Assembly: GCA_035946615.1 (NCBI GenBank)
Contig: DASYZB010000108.1
Span: forward strand, 1 to 54,920
DNA: 54,920 nucleotides
Source: Verrucomicrobiia bacterium
Lineage (GTDB): Bacteria; Verrucomicrobiota; Verrucomicrobiia; Limisphaerales; UBA8199
Direction of reading: 5' to 3'
Within the stretch, counting starts at the first letter, position 1. Each line of letters opens with the position of its first letter. Position numbers and translations under genes: made by a program. The notes under the pieces were generated by a model. It was not told the origin of the DNA. It did no database searches and saw only the letters and a program-made list of their open reading frames with translations. This document shows positions 16,395 through 23,297 of the stretch, piece by piece.

Positions 16395-18698
16395 TCACGG
16401 CCAATGGAGATGTTCGTGCAGGAAAGCGAAGGTCCCCTGGCCGTGAATCGTATGCGGCCCTGTAAACCACTCGATGGCGCATTGACCCTCAAGCCCCAAC
16501 CGCGCCTCATACAGATACCGCACCTTGGCGAACTCGTATGCCACCGTTTCATCAGGCGCAACGCCGTCGAAATGCCCGCGTTCGACCATGAATGGGCGTG
16601 GGGCAATTAAAGCCGCCATCTCCGCATAATTGAAGGTGCGGCCGAGGTCGAACTCGAAAATCTCGTACTCGGGCAACCAAACATAACTATAGGGACTGAG
16701 AGTCGAAGCGCACTTCCATACCCAGTCGTTGAAATCACCCGCGCAGATGGATAGGCAATAGTTTGTCACCAGGGCCGGCACGCGCATCGCCGTCTTGCCG
16801 CCGTAGCTCAAGCCGTAAAATCCAATCCGGGCCGGATCGACGAATGGCTGCGTTTTGAGCCAGTCGGTGATCCGTTGATGCTGCGGCGCCATAATGGAAA
16901 ACAACGTTTTGCCCAGAGGATTGGCCTTGCGTTGAAGCGTGCGAAAGCGGTCGCCAAAAATATAGAGGTTTTGCGGCGCGAAAGTCACAAAGCCTTGCTC
17001 GCATAGCCGTGCGGCGAAATCGTGATAGTAATGGCTGTCGCCGGTTATCGTGTCCTGCGGACGGCCCTCCAGACCATGCTGGCAAACCACCACTGGCCGC
17101 CGTTCACCGGGCTTGAGGTCTTTGGGCAGCAGAAGAATCCCGTAAGCGCTCACGTCCGGAAACACATCGAGCACGACTTCGTAGCCGGTCCATTTCGGCT
17201 GGTCATAGGCCAATCGCGAACGCGCATGAGCCGGCAGCAGGCGGTCGTCAAACCGGCCAATGACCTGGCGGTAAAAGAAATCGCGGTAGCCGTCGGCGCT
17301 CAGGCGGAATTTTTCCGGCGATGTCGTATCGAGCTTTGCCATGAACTCCTGGCGCACGTAAGGGCTCTGAGCCAGGAGCAACTGGCTGTGGCGGTCCAAC
17401 TCATGCAACTGCGGCTCCTGCCGGGCCGCTGGGTCGAACCCGGGCCACAGGTTCTCAGGGGCCGCCTCTTGCGGGGCCAGGCGAGCCTTGCTGCTCAGCG
17501 CGCTTAAGAAAGCTTTCAAAGCGCCTTCACTGCCAAAGGGTCCCGTCCCCGCCTTGCCACTGACGACCAACTCCAATTTCGGCGAGGGCTTCAGCCCGGC
17601 GACCAGACCGCGGGCGCGCGCAAATTCCGAGCGGACATCTTCCAGCCTGGGAGACTCAAGAATTCCCGGCGCGCCCTTGACCCGTTGCGATGCGACGTAC
17701 GCGCTGCCACCGGGCAGGGTCAGTTCCGGGCCACCGGCGGCCTCGACGATCAAGCTACGGGGCGCGATCATCCCCGCCACCTCTGTATCCCCAAATTCAT
17801 CCAGCAGACCAAACACATTGCGGTCCACTGGTTGCCGCCAGATGACCTTGCGCCGCTCATCGAAGTATCCGCTGACGCACGCGGCCCTGATCCGCGTGTC
17901 CAGCGCTGCGGTGTAAAACGCCAGCAAACCGCCTTCCCCCCACCCGATCACCCCGATTTTGAGCGCAGAATTTGTGCTTTGCGCGCTCATCCAGTCTATT
18001 GCCGCCAGGACTTTTTCAATCTCATAACCAATGATGTGACGGCCCAGCTCGAAAGCTGAGCGATAAATGAATTCGCGATTCGAAAGCCCCCTTTGCGCGT
18101 TGATTCGCCGGTTGATCAACATCGGAACGATCACTCGGCACCCGCTCTCGACCAGGCGCCGCGCTAACTGGCTCTCGGGCGCAATGCCCCCGGCCAATCC
18201 CGCCAGTTGCTCAGGCGTCTGGTCGGCGTCCGGGAGCGCAACGACATTTGCAACGGGCGCATTGCTTGGCACGAGCAGCAGTCCTTCTCCGGTGACATCC
18301 CCGAATGCCGGCCAGTGCACGGCAAACACCTCATAACCCTGCCCGCGCCCACAAAGAGCGGGCCGGGCAGTGGTCGCGATGAGTTCAAGTTCGACTTTGC
18401 CAACTCGCTGGTCGCGCACTCCAAGGATATGAGCCAAACGCTGCCTGTTGGCGGCCAGGGACGACTCGTAAGCCTGCCATGAGGAAAAATCTCTGTGCCA
18501 AAACTGCTCCCGTCCCGCGAGCGATTCCTCAAGCTTGCGCAGTAAGAACCGGTCCACGCCCGCCACAAGGTTTGAGGCCACATCCCCCTCTATCGTCAGT
18601 GGAGCGGTGCCCGCAAGCGGTTGTAGCGGCGCGCCACAAGCCCAGGCCAAACTGGCAAGCCAGAACAGCAGAAGCCGTTGAGCAAGTCCTATCTTCAT
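16395..18698 (-). CDS. secreted tandem alpha/beta-hydrolase (acetylxylan-esterase/dienelactone-hydrolase type)
   Basis: The start at 18698 gives 767 residues with a signal peptide (LAQRLLLFWLASLAWACG). Two alpha/beta-hydrolase regions follow. The first, residues about 95-400, has the nucleophile-elbow position GWGEGG (residues 252-257), where the expected Ser is Glu, so this half is probably inactive. The second has an intact elbow GLSYGGK near residue 630, plus RPFMVERGHFDGVAPDE and a terminal IHGQGTF that can supply the acid and the histidine. Family members remove acetyl or other ester groups from plant polysaccharides. The ATG at 18713 is an alternative start. The gene ends 15 bp from the convergent phosphatase gene. 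Confidence 0.75.
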   Translation of the reverse strand: MKIGLAQRLLLFWLASLAWACGAPLQPLAGTAPLTIEGDVASNLVAGVDRFLLRKLEESLAGREQFWHRDFSSWQAYESSLAANRQRLAHILGVRDQRVGKVELELIATTARPALCGRGQGYEVFAVHWPAFGDVTGEGLLLVPSNAPVANVVALPDADQTPEQLAGLAGGIAPESQLARRLVESGCRVIVPMLINRRINAQRGLSNREFIYRSAFELGRHIIGYEIEKVLAAIDWMSAQSTNSALKIGVIGWGEGGLLAFYTAALDTRIRAACVSGYFDERRKVIWRQPVDRNVFGLLDEFGDTEVAGMIAPRSLIVEAAGGPELTLPGGSAYVASQRVKGAPGILESPRLEDVRSEFARARGLVAGLKPSPKLELVVSGKAGTGPFGSEGALKAFLSALSSKARLAPQEAAPENLWPGFDPAARQEPQLHELDRHSQLLLAQSPYVRQEFMAKLDTTSPEKFRLSADGYRDFFYRQVIGRFDDRLLPAHARSRLAYDQPKWTGYEVVLDVFPDVSAYGILLLPKDLKPGERRPVVVCQHGLEGRPQDTITGDSHYYHDFAARLCEQGFVTFAPQNLYIFGDRFRTLQRKANPLGKTLFSIMAPQHQRITDWLKTQPFVDPARIGFYGLSYGGKTAMRVPALVTNYCLSICAGDFNDWVWKCASTLSPYSYVWLPEYEIFEFDLGRTFNYAEMAALIAPRPFMVERGHFDGVAPDETVAYEFAKVRYLYEARLGLEGQCAIEWFTGPHTIHGQGTFAFLHEHLHWP

Positions 18699-18878
18699 TG
18701 AACACCGGGTCATGTTCCAAGTTAAGCCGGAGTTTTGCAAGCGTGGCACGTCTTCTTCGATGAAGCTTGAGGACTTCTAATCGCAGGTGGTTTCCGGTGG
18801 TTTGGACCCAGAGCCAGCCGCGGGTTCAAGCCCCGTAGGGGTAACCTGTTCAGCCTCGGTTTTGGAACCAGCGCCCAC

Positions 18879-19433
18879 TCACCGGCCCACCCAATTCTCC
18901 AACAACGGCCCACTGGCACCGTACACTGGGTCCATCTTCGGCAGGCGCACCCGGGCGATGTTTTTATCCGCACGCGGGCGTTCGCCGGCCCTGCCATAGT
19001 TCATGTCCCAATCTTGGCCTTCCGGATAGGCGCCGACGACCCCGAAATCAGCGCTCGAACCAAGGTTCTTGTGAGCCACTCCGGCGGGTATAATGACGAC
19101 ATCGCCGCCGTGAATCTCTTGTATGACGCCCGCTTCGCCGCCAAGCTGGACCTTTGCTGAGCCGCTATAGACGCCCAGCACTTCATGGGCCGTGCTGTGG
19201 TAGTGGTGATAAGGATAAATGCCATTCCGCCAAGTGGCACTCCAGCCGTGCCCGGCAAACAGTTGCTCAAAAATCGCCGCAGGCTCCTCCTCCGGCAGTA
19301 CGACCGCTCCCCGATAAACCAGCAGCGGCAGTTTGCTGTTCGGAAAGACCCCGTCATCCTTCAATTCCTGCGCCACCACATCGGGTTCATGCACAAACTG
19401 CTCGAAGTGCGATGCTGTTCCCCTCGTATCCAT
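18879..19433 (-). CDS. cupin-domain protein of the YjlB type
   Basis: The start at 19433 (MDTRGTASHFEQF) gives 184 residues. A single cupin barrel has motif 1 around residues 72-90 (YPYHHYHSTAHEVLGVYSG), with histidines and Glu able to bind a metal. Motif 2 is GGDVVIIPAGVAHKN near residues 107-121. The pattern, including the phrase EVLGVYSG, resembles Bacillus YjlB. The C-terminus has a short tail, DPVYGASGPLLENWV. The enzymatic role is not known; most cupins are metal-dependent isomerases, dioxygenases or sugar-binding proteins. It lies alone between the esterase and the divergent BlaI promoter. Confidence 0.8.
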   Translation of the reverse strand: MDTRGTASHFEQFVHEPDVVAQELKDDGVFPNSKLPLLVYRGAVVLPEEEPAAIFEQLFAGHGWSATWRNGIYPYHHYHSTAHEVLGVYSGSAKVQLGGEAGVIQEIHGGDVVIIPAGVAHKNLGSSADFGVVGAYPEGQDWDMNYGRAGERPRADKNIARVRLPKMDPVYGASGPLLENWVGR

Positions 19434-19571
19434 TTTCGATCTCATGAGCCAAACTTACGCCACCGCAACCTGGGATCAAGCAACTGGCATTACCCATTAG
19501 GCGAGAAGGTTTTCCTGCGCACTTTACGGATTTTAACACACAACTGAACAAAAACGGTAAAGAGATTTCCG

Positions 19572-19624
19572 TTGACGTGTCGTCGATTATAGATGTAATC
19601 TACCGAAGGATTGCAGATGTAATC
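19572..19624 (+). promoter_or_regulatory. promoter with twin BlaI-type operators
   Basis: A -35 box TTGACG (19572-19577) and a -10 box TGTAAT (19594-19599) are 16 bp apart. Two near-identical palindromes overlap and follow them: GATTATAGATGTAATC (19585-19600) and GATTGCAGATGTAATC (19609-19624). Each is one mismatch away from GATTACA-NN-TGTAATC, which contains the TACA-NN-TGTA core known for BlaI/MecI. The first covers the -10 box, and centre-to-centre spacing is 24 bp. This is the expected layout for autorepression of the downstream blaI-M56 pair. Confidence 0.75.
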
Positions 19625-19636
19625 GACCAACAACCA

Positions 19637-20008
19637 ATGAAAATTCCCCGTATTTCCGATGCCGAGTGGGAGGTTATGCGAGTCGTCTGGAAACAGGAGC
19701 CTTGTTCCGCCAGTGAAATCATTGCGGCGCTCGCTCAACGCGACGTTGCCTGGCATCCCAAAACCGTCAAGGCCTTCCTGAACCGGCTTGTCAAAAAGAA
19801 AGCTCTCGGTTTCAAGGTGGATGGGCGGGCGTATCTCTATTACCCGCTGGTGCGGCAAAGTGAATGCGCCGAGGCCGCGAGCGTTTCGTTCCTGGACCGG
19901 GTGTTCGGTGGCTCCTTGAAGCCGATGGTGGCGCATTTTGTGGCGCGCAAGAGGCTTTCGCGGGAAGAAATTCGCGAATTGAAAGAGCTGTTGGACAGCC
20001 AGGAGTAA
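19637..20008 (+). CDS. BlaI/MecI-family transcriptional repressor
   Basis: The start at 19637 (MKIPRISDAEWEVM) gives 123 residues, the family's usual size. A winged helix-turn-helix occupies residues 5-75 (SASEIIAALAQRDVAWHPKTVKAFLNRLVKKKAL, then YLYYPLV). A helical dimerisation tail follows, which contains the segment that BlaR1-type proteases cut in the classic systems. It represses its own operon and perhaps others. The twin palindromes just upstream fit this. It is separated by 9 bp from the M56 peptidase gene. Confidence 0.92.
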   Translation: MKIPRISDAEWEVMRVVWKQEPCSASEIIAALAQRDVAWHPKTVKAFLNRLVKKKALGFKVDGRAYLYYPLVRQSECAEAASVSFLDRVFGGSLKPMVAHFVARKRLSREEIRELKELLDSQE

Positions 20009-20017
20009 GGAGACCCA

Positions 20018-22270
20018 ATGGACCTTTTTCTTGAAAGCAATTCGTGGCGCTTGTTGCTCAAAGCTTCATGGCAGGCCACCGTGCTCATCGTGCTGGTTTT
20101 GGCCATGCAACGGCTGCTGGGCCGGCGGCTCAGACCGAGCTGGCGTTATGGGCTCTGGCTGCTGGTCGTGCTGCGGCTGGCTTTGCCTTGGACCTTTCCA
20201 TCCGCAGTCAGCCTGTTCAACCTGTTGAGCCTCCCGGATGTTTCCAATTCCCTTACACGCGTTGTCAGCCGCTGGAAAATTCCCGCGGCTTCAGATTCGC
20301 AGGTCCCGAAAGCGGCCCACGTCACTGCGGTGGGGGTATCCGCTGAGGCGACCGGCGCTTCATTGGAAGCCGCTGCGCCGAGGCTTAGCGCCGAACGTTC
20401 CTGGCTGCCGCTGGCGTGGGCGGCAGGCGCATTCGTGTTTACGCTTGGCCTGACTGTTAATCATCTCCGGTTCCACCGGCGCGTGGCGCGGAGCCGCCCG
20501 CTCATTGATGAACCGGCTCTGAATCTACTCGAGGACTGCAAACAAAGGATGGGAATTCGCACGCCGATAATGCTAGTGGAAACAGCCGCAGTGGACGGGC
20601 CGTCCCTATTCGGATTTTTGCGGCCCAGGCTCTTGTTGCCGGCAGGGTTCACGCGCCAGTTTTCCCATGACGAACTGCGTTTTGTCTTCCTGCATGAGCT
20701 GGGTCACGTCAAGCGCCACGATATCCCGCTGGGCTGGCTGACCGTGCTCCTGCAAATCCTTCACTGGTTCAATCCCCTGGTTTGGCTGGCGTTTTCCCGA
20801 ATGCGAGTGGACCGCGAACTGGCCTGCGACGCCCTGGCTCTTTCGTATGCGGAGGAACAAGAGGCAAAGTCGTATGGCCTCACTATTGTGAAAGTGCTCG
20901 AGAATTTTGGCGACTCGCTGCGGGCGCCTGGCTTGGCTGGAATCATTGAAGATAGACAACACCTGAAAGAAAGGATTCGTATGATCACGCAATTCCATAA
21001 ATCCAATCGCGGCCTTGCTGTGGCCGCGCTACTGTTCATTGGCCTCGGGCTGATTACACTGACTGATGCCCAGTCCGGAGATACGACCGCTGCCAGTACG
21101 TATGAACAGCAACAGCAGAAGATGGCCGACGGCGGTAACAAGTGGGCTGCCTACCGGCTCTGGGACGCTTATTACCGAGGTACGCACGGAGTGAAACCCG
21201 ACGCCGCGAAAGCGGATAAATGGCTCCGTGAATTCGTCCAAAACGTATGGGTAGTGAGATTTGAACCCGTCGATGACTTCAAGCCGGCCAACCCGAGAGA
21301 GTTTTTGGGGAGAATCGAACAGTACGCCCATAGTTATTCGGGTGAAACAGAGCTCGGAGAAAACGGCTTCTTTAGAACGACAAAGCAAGACGGCGATCTG
21401 GTGGCCTCGTTTCTGAGCAATTATCCCGACAAACTAAAAGCCAGCCTCGCCAAGGTGCCGGGCCTGAAGATCACTTCGGTCGAACAGATCACCCCGGAAC
21501 AATTCATAAAATATGAAGAATCGCCGCAGGAATCCTTGAGTAATGCCCAGTCCGGGAACAGATCGCCCGTTTCAACAGCAGCAGCCAAGTCGGTTCCGCC
21601 CAGGATCATCGCCACCTCGCCCGCCGTTGGGGCGACGGACGTCGATCCGGGTCTGACCGAGATCACGGTCACTTTCGATCAGGATATGGGCGGCGGGATG
21701 TCATGGACGGGCGGCGGCCCGGACTTCCCCCCGATGCGCGAAGGCCAGAAAGCCGAGTGGCGCGCCAAACGCACCTGTGCCCTGCCGGTGAAATTGGAAG
21801 CAGGTCACTATTATCGTGTGGGCATCAACTCGACCGGCTATCAGAACTTCGCCAACGAGCAGGGTGTGGCTGCCCTGCCATCCGCCATTTTTTTCACCAC
21901 CCACGGAGCGAGCGAAGACCTAAAGGCCAAAACTCGCGTCCCGCAGGTTGTCCAGTTCGACCCCGATAACGGAGCGCAGAATGTCAGCCCGGCGGTGACC
22001 GAATTGCGCGTTACCTTCAGCGTCCCGATGGGTGGAGGGTGTTCATGGTGCACGGCCGGCGACGACGATTCCGATTTCCCCAAGGCGCCCGAAGGGAAAC
22101 GGTTTTACTGGACCGAGGATAAGAAGACCTGTGTGCTGCCCGTGGCGCTTAAGGCGCGTACGGCTTACCGGCTAAGCCTCAACGCCGAGAACTATAAGAA
22201 CTTCCAGAGCGACGCTGGCGTGCCTCTGGAACCGGTGGCTTATAGCTTCAAAACCAGCGATAATCCTTAA
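20018..22270 (+). CDS. BlaR1-like M56 metallopeptidase with C-terminal Ig-like domains
   Basis: The product is 750 residues. The N-terminal third has membrane helices (about residues 10-30, 38-58, 128-148) and the M56 zinc site HELGHVKRHD at about 226-235, with ELACDALALS near 267. Another transmembrane helix lies near 330-347. The extracytoplasmic part begins with a Sel1-like stretch (KWAAYRLWDAYYRGTHGV, DAAKADKWL). It then has two copies of a roughly 105-residue Big_5/SbsA-type Ig-like domain, each with a TELxVTFxxxMGGG motif (about residues 548 and 663). In BlaR1 the outer domain senses beta-lactam. Here there is no penicillin-binding domain, so the inducer is something else. The peptidase presumably inactivates the neighbouring repressor. 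Confidence 0.88.
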   Translation: MDLFLESNSWRLLLKASWQATVLIVLVLAMQRLLGRRLRPSWRYGLWLLVVLRLALPWTFPSAVSLFNLLSLPDVSNSLTRVVSRWKIPAASDSQVPKAAHVTAVGVSAEATGASLEAAAPRLSAERSWLPLAWAAGAFVFTLGLTVNHLRFHRRVARSRPLIDEPALNLLEDCKQRMGIRTPIMLVETAAVDGPSLFGFLRPRLLLPAGFTRQFSHDELRFVFLHELGHVKRHDIPLGWLTVLLQILHWFNPLVWLAFSRMRVDRELACDALALSYAEEQEAKSYGLTIVKVLENFGDSLRAPGLAGIIEDRQHLKERIRMITQFHKSNRGLAVAALLFIGLGLITLTDAQSGDTTAASTYEQQQQKMADGGNKWAAYRLWDAYYRGTHGVKPDAAKADKWLREFVQNVWVVRFEPVDDFKPANPREFLGRIEQYAHSYSGETELGENGFFRTTKQDGDLVASFLSNYPDKLKASLAKVPGLKITSVEQITPEQFIKYEESPQESLSNAQSGNRSPVSTAAAKSVPPRIIATSPAVGATDVDPGLTEITVTFDQDMGGGMSWTGGGPDFPPMREGQKAEWRAKRTCALPVKLEAGHYYRVGINSTGYQNFANEQGVAALPSAIFFTTHGASEDLKAKTRVPQVVQFDPDNGAQNVSPAVTELRVTFSVPMGGGCSWCTAGDDDSDFPKAPEGKRFYWTEDKKTCVLPVALKARTAYRLSLNAENYKNFQSDAGVPLEPVAYSFKTSDNP

Positions 22271-22525
22271 GTTGTTTTGATTTTTGGGTCACAGTGGTTT
22301 TTCGCCGTTAACTTGGTGCGAAGTTTTTAAGGGTATGAAAATACAACCAAGAACGAGTAGGGTGCCCAGTCTGTGGGAACATTCTGACGATGCGCAAAGT
22401 GCAAACCTTATTTCCTTATAGCCGCGGCCAGTTCATGAAGGATTGGGCGACGGTTCGTACCTCAAATCCGGCTGCAATTGGCGCCGTGGCGTGCGCACCG
22501 CGTAGCGGTGCCCGCGGGTCGTTCG

Positions 22526-22771
22526 CTAGGCGATTTCATTGCCGGTCGGAGCTTGAGTTGGCAGGAGAAACGTTTTGATCAGCTCGCCGTCGCCGCAGAC
22601 GACCAACTCGGGGAATCGCTTGAACCACCTGCCGTTGGGAACTTCGGGCTGTGTGTCCATCCACAGCAATAGAAGCCGGAGTTGGTGGGCTGAAATACTG
22701 CGTTGCTGAACGCGGTCGAGCAAATGGTCGTACAGGGCCCGAGGCAGATTCTGGCGGCGAATCTTCGGCAT
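22526..22771 (-). CDS. small protein, second gene of a toxin-antitoxin-like pair
   Basis: The product is 81 residues. It has a basic N-terminus (MPKIRRQNLPRALYDHLLDRVQQR), a helical middle (ISAHQLRLLLLWMDTQPEVP) and a compact C-terminus with WFKRFPELVVCGDGELIKTFL. I do not recognise a characterised family, though I recall similar short proteins from verrucomicrobial genomes. It starts 3 bp after the stop of the 69-residue gene, so the two must be co-translated. Small size, basic charge and pairing with an acidic helical partner suggest the effector half of an addiction-like module, an inference without experimental basis. Confidence 0.6.
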   Translation of the reverse strand: MPKIRRQNLPRALYDHLLDRVQQRSISAHQLRLLLLWMDTQPEVPNGRWFKRFPELVVCGDGELIKTFLLPTQAPTGNEIA

Positions 22772-22774
22772 GGA

Positions 22775-22984
22775 TCACTCGCCGTAGAATCCGCGCGTCA
22801 TTGCAGACCTCAATCGAATGATCTCTGCCGGATCGTTGGAGGCGGCCAGGCGTTCGGCCAACTGGCCAAGCTCATCCGCGCTGAGCCGCCGGTGGCGAGC
22901 CAACTCCAACGCGTGCCGAATTACTTTGGCCTGCTCGTCCGGCGGCAGACGGTCCATTTCCTCAATCACTTTGGCCGCTGTCAT
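22775..22984 (-). CDS. small helical protein, first gene of a toxin-antitoxin-like pair
   Basis: The product is 69 residues and predicted entirely helical: MTAAKVIEEMDRLPPDEQAKV, then RHALELARHRRLSADELGQLAERL, then NDPAEIIRLRSAMTRGFYGE. The opening phrase (IEEMDRLPPDEQAKVI) is typical of short antitoxin-type proteins that precede a toxin gene. A DNA-binding fold is not evident. It lies directly upstream of the 81-residue gene with a 3-bp gap. No other gene shares this unit. Confidence 0.6.
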   Translation of the reverse strand: MTAAKVIEEMDRLPPDEQAKVIRHALELARHRRLSADELGQLAERLAASNDPAEIIRLRSAMTRGFYGE

Positions 22985-23117
22985 AGCTGGAAGTCTAATC
23001 GGCGCGGAGTGAATTTCAAGCGCTTGCGCCAGCTGCTCGTCAACAGCGCGACTTTAACCCTTCAAAAAGGCTGTTCAAAAGTTAATGGAGGGATATGCTG
23101 CACAAAAACAATTTCTT

Positions 23118-23284
23118 ATGCAAAGACCTCCCGCCGTAACCATTTTCGGGATTCTCAACATTGTCTTCGCCGCCTTTGGGGTGTTTGGCGTCCTTGCCGG
23201 TTTGGTGATGCTTTGTTGCTCATCTTCATGACCCGTCCCAAGGTGGTCGCCGCGTTTAGACCGCCGCCAGCCCTGCCGGTTTGA
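23118..23284 (+). pseudogene. broken start of a small membrane-protein gene
   Basis: An ATG at 23118 opens a 37-residue reading frame (MQRPPAVTIFGILNIVFAAF, then GVFGVLAGLVML) that ends at 23231. In the neighbouring frame the sequence continues with LLIFMTRPKVVAAF and stops at 23284. The two halves join naturally after a one-base shift near 23210. The resulting peptide looks like the first helices of a family of small integral membrane proteins that begin 'RP..VT.FGILNI.F...G'. The rest of that gene is missing. Confidence 0.4.
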
Positions 23285-23297
23285 GGCCCATTTGCGC

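Noticed and set aside
18766-18840. A functional tRNA gene
   Set aside because: Only parts resembling an anticodon arm and a T-arm are seen. There is no D-arm and no acceptor stem, so it is listed only as debris.
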